Source: Mycothermus thermophilus
Lineage: Eukaryota; Ascomycota; Sordariomycetes; Sordariales; Chaetomiaceae
Direction of reading: 5' to 3'
NCBI GenBank assembly: GCA_011316235.1
Contig: QQBE01000016.1
Location: 1-64,000, forward strand
Length of the DNA: 64,000 nucleotides
Every line of letters starts with the position of its first letter. The first letter of the stretch is position 1. The notes below the pieces were generated by a model, which had not been told where the DNA came from, ran no database searches, and worked only from the letters and a program-made list of their open reading frames with translations. A program made the translations under genes and the position numbers. Positions 31,412 to 42,648 of this stretch are shown here, piece by piece.

Positions 31412-32887
31412 GGTGAGAAGACAGGGCTCAGTGGTATGTGATGTGTGTGAATGAATAGGTAGCCTCGATTTCAAGAAGATATGTGGCCGACACCAAGTCA
31501 GAGCCAACCCGTTAACCAGCCTCAATGACCTCGATCAATCCTCCCTCAGTCCCGCGTCTTATTTCCAGTTGGGATGTCCATGAAGTGAAGTTCAATGGCA
31601 ACCTCAAGCAGGTACCACCAAGTCTTGGCAATGATTGTCGATGATTCACAATGACGGCCTCTGGCGTGACTCAAGTCAGCTTCACCTGCGGCATGAATTG
31701 TGATCGCCACCCATCAAAAAAGAGGGGTTTCCTGATTTCTTGGCAGTGGAATAATTAACCCTAACCCTTCTGCATTCCATCCTCCTCGCCTCCCTCGCTT
31801 TCAACCTTTTACCCGGCCAACTTCTCTCCTTACCCCTGGATAAAGTAAACAAACAACACAAATACCAGTTTCACAGCCTCTGTCAAAACGGAATCACCAC
31901 TTCAGAGACCGTTTTTGACGGCCGCAAGACTCTGTCATCAGGGATTCTCAAGCCTTGACATTCGGCCCGTCTGGTGGCGCTTGTTGGACCGGTATGAGCT
32001 CTACAGCATTCTAAAACACCCGCAAGACCACGCTAACCTTATGGCGCAAGACTCCTCCGTCAAGTGCCGGGCGATGGGCAAAACTCCCCGCCAAATCATG
32101 ACCTTCCACCACCCTTCTCGAAGCAGCGCTTTGACACGCCAAGTTGACGCCTCTCGTTCCCCTGCGCTGGACAAAGCATCAAACTCAAACTTGGCCTGAT
32201 GCACTTGGCTTGATGGTCATCCAAGTGGAAGAGGGGGTGTGTCAAGCGACCAGCGCCTCGTGAAGACTTCGCTGCATTGCGGCCATCAATCCTGCCGTCT
32301 CCATCCATCATGCTACCCTCTGCTGACAACCCGGGGAACGAACGAGATGGAAGGCCTGAATGATCCGCGCTCATGCAAGCGAAGCAGACCGACATGCGTT
32401 CTTCAACATTCCCATCCCCCACATGATGATCGTCGTCCCAAACGGCAGAACCCGCTCCATGTGCGTTTCTGCGGTCGGTTCGCATTCGCATGTCTTGTCG
32501 ACCAGTGTGGATGTCTTAGACCTTCCTCATCGGGCAATCTCCGCTGTCTTGTTGACCTAGATGCCAAACCACACACCCCAAACTTCTCAAAAGGTACTGT
32601 ACATATCCGAGCTAGAAGCTAGGACGACGGCAACACCGATGATAACACACCCCCNCCCCTCCAACTCGACAATCCTTCCAAACCCTTTCTCGAACCCTCG
32701 GTAACTAGCTTGACAACCCTAGTTTCCATCATCAAAATCGCACACCGGCGAATGCCGCAGCCGCAACCACAGGGCGGTCTGCGCCGGGGCCAGGCCAACC
32801 CCCCGCCACTCTCCCACTCCTGGAAAGAGAAGGAAATGAAACCAGCCGCGAGACAGAAGTCGGCACGAGGTCCCGGACACCTGGGGT
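31412..32887. other. intergenic region, promoter side of the CHY gene
   Basis: Holds TAACCCTAACCC at 31755-31766 (two telomere-type units, telobox-like), about 345 bp upstream of the CHY ATG. The following segment is CT-rich. N at 32655 lies in a C-run. No supported gene from 31900 to 32887. Confidence 0.45.
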
Positions 32888-33036
32888 CTAATGGCGCTTC
32901 TTCTTGAAGATCCCTCCTGGACCCTGACCCTGGGGGATCTGGAGGATGATGAAGGATTGGCTTTCCTTTTTGGGAACCGGGAGATGGGGGTGGGAGTTGG
33001 GGGTGCGCTTGATGTTGGCTTTGAGGGTCAGGTGAC
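32888..33036 (-). CDS. possible last exon of an unrecognised gene
   Basis: A minus-strand frame with strong C/G third-position bias ends at TAG (32888-32890) and encodes KANIKRTPNSHPHLP, then SQSFIILQIPQGQGPGGIF and a basic end. A plausible acceptor (ACATAG) is at 33037-33042. I could not find a good first exon or an ATG upstream, so the gene model is incomplete or the gene is decayed. Confidence 0.3.
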
Positions 33037-34636
33037 CTATGTACAGCGCTGTGGATGGAAGCGGTATTTTTGGAATAGGACTTGAGATGGGAGATTTTAT
33101 CGAGAATTTTTATCTCTTTTGTATTTTTTGAGGTGAGGGAGAAATAGGATGTAGACGAAACGCCTCCTGGTTTGGATTTACGGCTGTGTTGGCTGACGGT
33201 CCGTTTCACCTGAAGTTGACCTCAGCTGCTAACGGCGGCTGTATCTGGTGTCTGACGTTTAATGCTGTGAGGTTTCAGGCATGCAAAAGGTCTCTCTCTC
33301 TATTCTCTAGGATTCCGAGGCTTCCAGAATGTTTCTGATTCTTCTCTGAGAAGACAAGTAGACATGACTTTGAATCTCCCAAACGGCACTGAGTCGCGGA
33401 AGAGTTGAGCTAGATGCTTCTCTTGAGGCTAACGCTGGAGATGATCAGTGATCCAACTGAGAGGAACTTTGGAGGTATGAGCCTTGTGATTCAGGGTCCA
33501 TCGTCTAGCGCCCTCCCGATGTGAGAGCAAACGTGTTGTTTTTGGCCCCGATCCTCAGAGATGGCCACCCAACCTCAGGATCTCAGTAATCCCATCTTAA
33601 GGCCACGTGTCGCTGATCTAGAGTTACAAGTCCCCATACTATGCCATCAGGCATCACCACCGCAGTTTAACGCCTCACATCTTGAGTGCCTCACAAACCT
33701 ATGTCAGCAATCATCCTGGGGCGCGTCTTGATCGACGACAGACGAGTCAGAGCACCACCTTGACGCGCCCAGCTCGCTGTTAATGCCCTCAGATCTGCAG
33801 CCGGAATTCCCCGGGTCCTCATGCTGCCCGGAACGCGCGGATGTTCCACAACGAACTTGAGACATACGGAGAGCCCCAAAACAATACCCATTCATCAGGG
33901 AATATTCCGTATGTGAAACAGAAGGACACCAGCAAGTTGAGGCTCGCGGTTCGGACGATTGCGGGCGCCGCAGTTTTGCCACATGGGCGGAGCCACCGTC
34001 AGCCTCAGCTGTGTGGTTGAGCTCCCCCATTTTGTCCGCCGACCGATGAGGCTCGGGTGGATGTGGTTGAGCTGGGATGCTGAACGGAGGGCTAGACCAG
34101 CTAAGGCGAAGAAGAGTTGGGGTCACAGACGGTGGTAATAGGTGTCGTCGATGGCTGTTGGAGGGGATTCCCGAAGATGTTGTTGGATAGAATGACTAAG
34201 AGCTTGCTTCTCCAGCTGGGATAGCTCTTCAAAGCCTTCAAGGACCGACAATAAACAGCGACAGTAACTGCCTACGTCTGCTTCTTCTTGCCTCTTAAAC
34301 CCTGGTAGTCCCTGCTGACCTGAAGCCTGCTTGGGGCTCTCAGGGCAACAATAGGGAGGGCAAGCGGCTGCTGCCATCACCGAGGTTGCAGTAGTAGACG
34401 CGCCTGCAGGTACCGGCTGCTCAGCCCTAAAAACTCTACCACCACATATATGCTGGGCCGTATACAGGTACCCATATGCTCCAGCCCGAAGACACCAGGG
34501 CTGTCCGACCCTCCGAGCCCCAACGTCTTAGTGACGTCCTCTAGGCAAGTCAGCATCACTTTTCAAAGCCTCACCAGCCACTTCAACCCTGGAAACACCC
34601 GCCACTCCAATGGACCCTGACATACGTCCATAGGTT
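33037..34636. other. intergenic region with a possible coding remnant
   Basis: The minus frame 34380-34123 contains LEGFEELSQLEKQALSHSI, which reads like a helical protein, but no start, introns or partner exons could be assigned. The rest shows nothing I can support. Confidence 0.3.
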
Positions 34637-35059
34637 TTGTATAGTGCCCATGCCACCGTCCCTTCCACCACACATCCTTGTCTTCGGAACGCCCGTGATC
34701 CCCCCAAACCCACAACTCATCCGTCCTTTTCCGAGCGAGCCCCCATCGACATCGATATCTATAACCCCCAACCGCGCGGGAGTGGGGGAGCAGCAACCGG
34801 AGCAAGGAAGGTGAGGCCGGACGAACGGCTCGCAAGCGAAGTCGATCACCTACAACAGCAAATCAAACAAATTAAGGAAAACGAAATTGAGCAATCACGG
34901 GTTCACGATCCAAAACCGCCACCGACGTCGATCGAGGGCGACTTTAAAACCACGTGGGAAAGGAACTTGCATGAGTTGCAGGCATGTGTGGCAAAAAAGG
35001 CCACACAGTTTCCGAAAGAGTTTGAAAACAGGCGACACGAGATGACTCTGTCTAGCTGA
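34637..35059 (+). CDS. hypothetical coiled-coil protein, up to 140 aa
   Basis: Open frame with a charged, helix-forming second half (ASEVDHLQQQIKQIKENEIEQ, then TTWERNLHELQACVAKKATQ). The N-terminal 35 residues from the first ATG look less protein-like, so the true start may be an upstream exon. A motif ERAPIDIDIY precedes the coiled coil. Not recognised; it could be a lineage-specific gene or a decayed exon. Confidence 0.4.
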   Translation: MYSAHATVPSTTHPCLRNARDPPKPTTHPSFSERAPIDIDIYNPQPRGSGGAATGARKVRPDERLASEVDHLQQQIKQIKENEIEQSRVHDPKPPPTSIEGDFKTTWERNLHELQACVAKKATQFPKEFENRRHEMTLSS

Positions 35060-36497
35060 GCTACCTACCTACCTGGTAGGGATGTCTACGATAGTTGATC
35101 GGGACCGTGAGGTTGTTCTTCTCTGCCTGGGATGCAGGGGATGGGGGAGGATGTATAGGATACTTGCGGGAAGTACCTATCATGCTGTTGACCGAGTATC
35201 TTACCTCACCTCGGACTACTGGTGTCCCGGGACTTGTCTGACTGGGGTGTGGGGTCCGTTGGGCACGCGGACGGGAGTGACGAGCCAAGTATGTACGTGG
35301 TTATGTTCCATTTTATTGTTGTTGTTAATTCCATTTGTTCTATTTTACCTATCGACGGCGTCATTATTTGGAATATTTTTGCGAGTGGGTATTCGGTGCC
35401 CGACCAACCCAGCCCGGACTCGGTGAACGCGAAACAACGAGAATGGACGAAACAGACCCTCCACCGAACCGCGGGTCCAGCCCGGCTGGCCGAGTGCCGG
35501 TTCCAACGGAGTGGGTCTCGGCGAAGGATTCTAGAAGCCTTCCCAACCGGTGTTAGTTTACGGTGAAACTGTGGGGCTCCGGCTCGGCAGTTTCACCGGA
35601 ATTGTGGGGCCGGTGTGGAAGGTCAGCGGGGTCGGTGAAACAACAAGGCTGCCAATGAGAGATCAACTTTTTTTCATTTGTATTTTTTTTTCTTCTGTTT
35701 CTGTTGTTTGAATTGATGCGGCTTGTTCTCAATTAAACCAGGAGGTCAATTGACTTCTGCAAACCGGCGATGCGAACACGTGAATTGGCATTGGGTCCGA
35801 CGACGGACCAACCCGGAACGGACTCCCGCCCACACCCTCGACCGACAAAGGGACAAGACATCCCACCTGGGACATCAAATCCAACCGACGACCGTTGCCG
35901 GGTATGTATGTAGGTAGACAAACCAACAACAATTCCCTCTCCCTCCCTACCTCCCTCCTGTGGCGGCGCGCGTTCGTCCACCATGCAGGGCGGGTGGCGC
36001 CGAGCGGGGTTTTTGGAGAGTGAGCTGGCAGACTGTCGACAGCCTATCAATCAACACCTGTTGGAAAGTGGCGCCCTCCATGGAGGACTGCGCAATAAGC
36101 CATCGCATCCGAACCAAGAGTGTAGGCTGCAAGCCACACCACCACCCAGATCGGAATTACCGTCGAGCGCGCCATCGGAAGGAAGGCGTCTGCTGCCCAT
36201 GTAGCGGTACTGCGATGTGCTGGCAGAGAGTGGTGTGTCATGCTGTTCTGCAAGCCAAGGCAGAGAGCGCATGGGGCAAAATATCGCGAACCACACCACC
36301 CAAACCTCTAGATTGCACTGTAAATATGTCATGCCCCGTGTCTTGTCAGGCCTCTGAGTAAAAGTCGGTGAGGACGACGCACCGTTGCATCACCAGAACG
36401 ATGATTTGTACAAACCGGACATCGGCACGGTACGCTGTGCCCGGCCGGCAGACTCATTCCAGGTTTTTGTTCGTCATGATGCTGCAGAGAGAGAGAT

Positions 36498-36552
36498 GCG
36501 GGGAGGGGGGAGGGGAGACGGATTGGAGATGCAAGCACCCTCCCCTCCCCGC
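36498..36552. repeat. GC-rich inverted repeat with G-runs
   Basis: Left arm GCGGGGAGGGGGGAGGGG (36498-36515), right arm CCCTCCCCTCCCCGC (36538-36552). The two arms can pair with a small bulge, and the left arm alone has three G-runs. Confidence 0.65.
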
Positions 36553-38677
36553 TTTCCCTCCTTCTCCACGAGGCAGGCAATGCCCGATCGTTGGACTAGC
36601 GGATAGCGGCCTGGGCACAACCTGGAAGACACACACACAATACTCGCCTGTCGGATAAGGTACGCTACAAATCTGCGAGTAATTGGGAGCCTAGTTCCCC
36701 TTGGGTATGGACGTCTAGGTACCCCCTTGCACGCATGCCGTTGGTATTGACATGCCTAGCTTGTGCCCAACCAGCTTGAGGCTCTGCTGCGGTTGTGCAC
36801 GATGACGTGCGGAGGAGAGGGAGATGGATTGGGCTTGGGGTCGCATATTGAAGAATTGGCGGCGTGCTTGCCATTGCATGTCATGGTGGAATAGGGGCAA
36901 TATTGACTGTCATTGTTATTCATCTTAGCTATTTACACCCCTTTTGGTGTGACTCGCCACGCTGAAGAGGAGCCCGAGTGTATGTACTCTCCATGATGGA
37001 GTACATGTCCAGTTGTCTTTGAAGCACAGCAACGATAAACCGAACTCCGGCTAGTGCGACTGGATAATCCTTAGTTTAACTGATAGATTGGTCAGGGGAC
37101 TTTTGCCTTGTTTGTCTGTTGGGTTGGTTCTTGGCTCGTCCCTGCTTCCTTGTTTTCATTCCATATTCACTCCATCCCTTCTATTTATCTTGTTTTTTTA
37201 ATATTTTTTTGTTCTTTTGTCTCTTTCTTCTCCCCTCTCCCCTCATCTTACCGTTTCATATTCTTCCCACCTTCCGTTTTTCATTCCTTTCCTTCCGTCA
37301 CCCGTCCTTGACTCTTGCCTTTCTCTTTTGCTTTTTTTTTTCTGTTTTTCCCTTTTGTTTTCTCTCATCTTGCCGTTTCCCATTATGGCTCTTTGTTCCT
37401 TTCTGTTTCCTTTCTCCTGTTACAGTGTCCAATACGAGAGGATTGTTGCCATTGGCCGTCAAGCCTTCCAAAATCTCTCCGAGCACATGGTTGACAAACA
37501 CTTGTAAAACCCCTGGAGGGCCCTCTGTTATGCTGTAGCATATTCATGTCATCGGCCCAATGCCCCGCATCCATGTTTGCCACCTCCTCTTCATGAAAAG
37601 GCGGTTGCCAGTAACAGACTTTGTACATGTGGTACTACCTGAAGCAGCACTTCTCAATAGGGCCTTGAGCTGCTCCTGATCCAGACAGCTCAAGAGCCGT
37701 GGAGAGTTTGACATCATTGCTCGAGCTTTGACTTCTTCAGGTAGACAGCCTTGATATTGAGGCTGAGGCAATGTCAACTCCCCTTCACGTGTTTTCGTGC
37801 CATGTGCATTTGGACCCCAAACTGCTTCTTGTCGGAGGCAGTTTTGAGGTGGCCAAAAACAAGCTGTTCAGATCAAGGCATCTCCCCACATCCGTCATCC
37901 ATTGGAACGTCATCATCAACTCAGCTCCATGCTTGTCGATGACATGAACTCCGAAATCTCTCATGTGATCAGACAACCTGACAAACTTGCTGATTCACTC
38001 CTAATCCGAGTCATTACCTGGGTAGCCGTTGCCGCTCATTGACATTGCAGTTCGCTTTGGATCGGATGACGGATGAGGCGCCTGGGAATGGATGCCACAC
38101 TCATGTATGGGATGTATGTCCTGTACAACGCCCAGCACCTCCAGGCCAGTCATGTCGGTGTATCCAGCGCCCCCGACTCAATTGAGGGGACTGCTGGTTG
38201 CAGATGCCTCCAATTCCCGAGGACTTCAAATCTCGCCGGCCTGCATCATACCTACAACCACCTCCGAACAACTGTCCAATCCCTCTAACCCCGACCAACG
38301 TGTAGTCGTAAGCTCAGGTCGGGTCCATACCAACCTTAGGTAATCCCCATGCCATTGACGCAACGCTCACCATATCGGCCCGGACACCCCTCCAGCGTTC
38401 CCAACGGAGCAGAGGCCCGGGAACGCATCCCGATGCGTTGCGCTTACTGCTGCTACAGCTGCTACGTTAAAACCCAGGGGTCCCGGCGGATAGGTAATTT
38501 ACTTAGTATAACTGAACGGTTGGTCGGAAACAAAACAGCAGCAAAACGCAAATCCGTCTTTTTTTGCACATCAGCTGTCCAACAATGAAACCTCGTCGGT
38601 GCCATCGAACCGTGGAAATGCCGCGATGGACGGTTGCATGAAACCTACTAGTACTTTGGTACGTACCTTGTTGTAGA

Positions 38678-38706
38678 GGGGAAGGGGGGAGGGAGGGGGA
38701 GGGGGG
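38678..38706 (+). other. G-quadruplex-prone tract
   Basis: Five runs of three to six G separated by one or two A within 29 bases. Confidence 0.7.
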
Positions 38707-40422
38707 ATGGATGGTCAGGTAGCATTGTGTTCCGGCAAATTGATGAAGATTGCTGGGTACCGCTCCCTGGCCCTGCCTGAGGTGCCCTGAGGTGTGTTGG
38801 CCCAACCTGGACAGGCAGGCGGGGTGAAGATCCGGATCATCAGGCGCCCATGTGATCTGGTGGTTTGGGGCAGTGGAGGTTGGTTGCCGACCACCCGAAA
38901 GCTGGCACGCCATGTATGGGATGGATGTACAGTACAGCGAGAGCACTCTCGGTCCTGACCCAAGCACCATCGCAAAAACCAACACTCAAAACGAATAAAA
39001 GAGGTTAAAAAGCAGAATTGAACAGCCTTGACTCAGTTCAGGGTTGTGTATGACGCTGACTGATACTTAACATCCATCACTATGGCGTCACACAAATGCA
39101 ATGGCACCGCAGGACGGTCAGGAACCTGACGTCTGCCGTAGGACTACCTGATTAAATGACAATCTTCATGTTTGACAGTGTCAGGCCCCTCGATGCACCG
39201 CAACCTGCACGGCAGATGGAATGAGGTGCGAGAACGAACGAAACGGTCGAAGCCGCCCGGAAGGGGAAGGTTTGCGTTACGGGGTTGATGGGGCCTGGGA
39301 AACGATGTTTCTTGGTCTTTGTCAAAGACTCAGGTACCGAAGAGACCAGAAGGAGATATTCACAATTCTCGAAGCTCTTTACGATCCGTCAACATGTATA
39401 CCTAGTAGGAGCTGGATACACCTCAGCAAATCGACCTTCGCCTTGCTCCAAGTGGCAAATACTCCTCTCCCTTCAGCACAGCATCTGCTCACTTCCCATC
39501 CCTTGCTTGCATGAGGCACCTCTAGCCCCTCCCTCCCCAACCTACACCGCGACCTACCCAATCTCCCTGAACCCAGCCCCTCAGAAACAATCCCCTACCT
39601 CAGGTACGTATCTTCGCCACCTCATGTATATGTAATGTACCTACCTGCCTTGCCGAATCCAGATCACCGCCGTTGCAAAACCAGATCCAGAACCTTCACA
39701 TGACATGCCCTTACCAACCAGACCTTGACCTACCAACCCGCATACAAATCCCTTTCCAAACAAAGAAAGCAAGACATATCGCCACCATCCACAACCCTAG
39801 CCCCGGTCTAGGTCCGGGTCCCGTAAAGAATGGGGTCAGAACATGAGATTAATGGAAATGGTGGAACAATCACTCCTCGGACACGGAAGGGCGACATTAC
39901 ACTCGACCTACGGGATTAACAAAACAAAAGAAACAACGGAGTTTGCCTGGGAAACCTTTTTCCCCAGCTCATTTTCCAGGCAAGCAAGCAAGCAAGCCAG
40001 CAAGCCAAGCAATCAACAGGACAAACACCCCAATCCAAACCTAGATATCAAGGACAAACACAAAGATCAAGCATTCAGCAAACACATCACAGGCAAACTC
40101 CCTGACCTAGGCAGTAGCGTCACATCTCACATTCCCAGCCAAGCAGAAGTAGAAGTAATAGTAATATTTAGGTGTCTTAGGTTCTAGGTAGGTACCCATA
40201 CAGTCAGTCATCTAGGTAACAGCAGTAGGAGGTCTCGCTTTTCTCTTTTCCCTTTCCCCCCCTATTGATACATCCATCCCATCCCATCCATCCCTTCCTG
40301 CGGTCGCCCGCTTGCTTTTGACCCCATCTCCCCTGATCTGATGGACCCAAACCAGATCACCATAGAGACACAAGAGAAACCCAAATGATTTCCAAAGAAA
40401 ACATGCAAACCCGTGGTATCAT

Positions 40423-40424
40423 TG

Positions 40425-40458
<34 letters not shown>
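40423..40458. repeat. TGCC tetranucleotide microsatellite
   Basis: Nine uninterrupted TGCC units, followed by a short CA-rich stretch near 40474-40492. It lies in the 3' flank of the AreA-like gene. Confidence 0.9.
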
Positions 40459-40459
<1 letters not shown>

Positions 40460-40891
40460 TTGCCATGAGGTAACACACACACATACACACAGACGCCGCT
40501 GGTTGATGAGTACAGACAGACGAAAAAACCGAAAAGACTGACATCCCGAGCGTTCATCCTTCCGCCGGGTATGTTTGAGACAATGCCCCGAATCCAATCC
40601 CCGCCCCTTTCCATTCCTAACGATGATGATTTGATTCCGTCCTTCCTTAAAAACGCCAGCCCAATGAGTGATTGATATCGATGGATAATGAAAATTATGT
40701 TGCAAAAAAAAGGCCCATGTTTGTCCGGATGTACAGGTGATTACGCGGTTACGCCCCATAACCGCAGCGCCAGAAACAAGTCAAAACACGGATGAGCCTC
40801 CCAGGGTATCATATGTCGTTGATAGTACAAGTGATTATGGGTTGTGTGTGTTGCGATAGTAATGGTAGTCGTCCATGATTGTGGTCCCAGG

Positions 40892-42648
40892 TTACCACGC
40901 CGGGGCGAAGCTATGCTGAAGCGGATCCGCCAAGTACTGGTTCCAGTGCTTCCAGGCCTCGTCGGGGGACATGTTCTTGGTGTCCTTCTTGACGTAGGGC
41001 TCCGGGTGCTGCTTCAGCTTCGGCAAGTCCTGGGCAGTGTGCCGGCGCTTGAGCACGGCGTTGGCGGTGGCCGACTTCTGAGAACGCTCCAGCAGCAGGT
41101 TGCGACGAAGCGAGTCGGTCAGCTCGGTGGCGAGCATGTGACGGCGCGTGGTGCGCGGCGACAGAGGAGCCGAGTGATGGAAGCCCGAGGCATTGATGTT
41201 GATGGGCTGCGCTGTCGCACGAGACATCTCGTTGATGGAACGCAGCGGCGGGGGACGGTTGCCGCGTTTCATCATGAGCGGCGGCTCGTCCGAGTCGTTC
41301 GGAGAGACGATCGGCTGCGGACCGTTCAGGTTCGCCCGGGCGCGAGGGAGAGCCGAGGTGGATTGAGAGGCAACACCGCCCAACCTCTGGGTCCGATCGT
41401 TCTTGGCCAGCATGAGAGTGATGAGCGACGGGCGAGATGTCAGGTTGGCGGTCGATTCGACCCGCTTGAACTCGATCTTGGGCTCGGCAACGGAGCTGCC
41501 GCTCTCGTTCGACTCCTCCTCCCACTCGTCATCGTCATCGTCAATGGCGCTCTCGTCGAGATACTCCTCCTCGCTATCGCTGCTAATCGCCGAGGTGTTG
41601 TACGTCTGGGTGACCACCTGGTTGTTGAAAGATGTCGTCTTCCTCTGGCGAGCCTGCTCATTCAGCTGCGACTCATCACCGGACGAAGCACCAAGCTGGA
41701 ACCTCTTCTGCGGCTGGGCCGACAGCTTCCTCGTCTCAAGAGAGCGCGACTGGAAGGAATCGTCCGAGCCCGACGAGCCACCGAGGGCGAACTTTGCTTG
41801 CTGCTTCTTCGGAAGGATGATCTTGGGGGCCGGCGCATCAGAGGGCTGCGGAATGGCCGACGGCGACGGCGCCTTGTTCACCAACGAGCTGGGGCGAATG
41901 TAAACACCCGACGGCTGAGCGGGTGAGAAACCACGAGTGACGATGGTACATGACTTGGGCTCCTGGGGAATCTCCTGGGGCTGAGCGGGCTCCGGGGTGA
42001 TCGCGGCAGTCTCGGCGGTCTGTGTGGGTTCGACGGACGTCGTCGACTCGACAGTCGTTTGAGAGTTTGAGGTCTCCTGAATCGAGGGGGAGCGGGGAAT
42101 ATTCGGGAGGGGCGCGGTCAGGGGCTCCTTAGCCTCCATGATGGAAAGAACCATCTTCTCGAGCTCATCGGACGTAATGTGGCGTTCACGACCCCGGCTG
42201 CGGGTGCTGGCGCACGAATCTTGGCGCTGTATCCTGGGGCGGACAATGTCGACAGGCGTGGTATCCGAGGACAGGTCGACCGCCTCCTCGTCGGCGACCG
42301 AGTCGACGCTCTCAGACAATTGGGGGGGGGCATCCTCGTTGGAAGCGCGGGAGTAGTCAATGTTCTGCGGCTCAGACGTAGCATTCGACACAAACTCATC
42401 GCCCTCGCAGCAGAAAGTCTCCCTGTTCCACAGGCGCCATGTGAGGTTCTCCAACCTCCTCCCCTGAGCAACGGAGTCGCGACACCTCGCGAAGACTGTC
42501 CGGGCGTTAGCGTCATGGGCGACGACCTGAGTGACGAGGATCACATACCAGTCCACATGCTGAACAGGTTCGAGGGATTGGTGGTATCCACCTTGTGGAT
42601 GACATTGGCGTCCACTTGAAGGACGGGTGCCTCTAAACACATGGGCAT
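40892..42648 (-). CDS. AreA-like (PF08550/DUF1752) and DUF3295-type protein, 567 aa
   Basis: Exon 1 is 42648-42549 and exon 2 is 42495-40892, with a 53-bp intron (GTATGT...CGGACAG, with GCTAAC as a likely branch site); the joined frame is 568 codons. Exon 1 has the first in-frame ATG after an upstream stop. Residues about 25-60 (NLFSMWTVFARCRDS, RRLENLTWRLWNRETF) match the short N-terminal domain shared by AreA-type regulators and Reg1/Mks1-like proteins. The middle is Ser/Pro rich and disordered. Around 330-375 is an acidic cluster (DESAIDDDDDEW) typical of DUF3295 proteins, followed by SRPSLITLMLAK. There is no GATA zinc finger, so it is not AreA itself. A role in nutrient or glucose signalling through a phosphatase, as for Reg1, is inference from the domain only. 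Confidence 0.85.

Larger units (their letters stand above)
35060..40891. other. long intergenic region with repeats and one exon-like fragment
   Basis: 35061-35080 is a CTACCTACCTACC...GGTAGG motif. 36498-36552 is a GC inverted repeat. 37110-37430 is a T/C-rich tract ending TTACAG, followed by a short frame (QYERIVAIGRQAFQNLSEHM, 37429-37507) that looks like an exon but has no partner. 37544-37976 (minus) has further protein-like scraps. 38678-38706 is a G-run cluster and 40423-40458 a TGCC microsatellite. No complete gene was found. Confidence 0.4.

Noticed and set aside
29458..31441. Several long plus-strand ORFs (124 to 250 codons)
   Set aside because: All lie antisense to the CHY zinc-finger gene, whose intron, motifs and frame are clear.
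40844..41926. 360-codon plus-strand ORF
   Set aside because: Antisense shadow of the AreA-like gene; composition is Arg/Leu/Gly biased as expected from the opposite strand of a Ser/Pro-rich gene.
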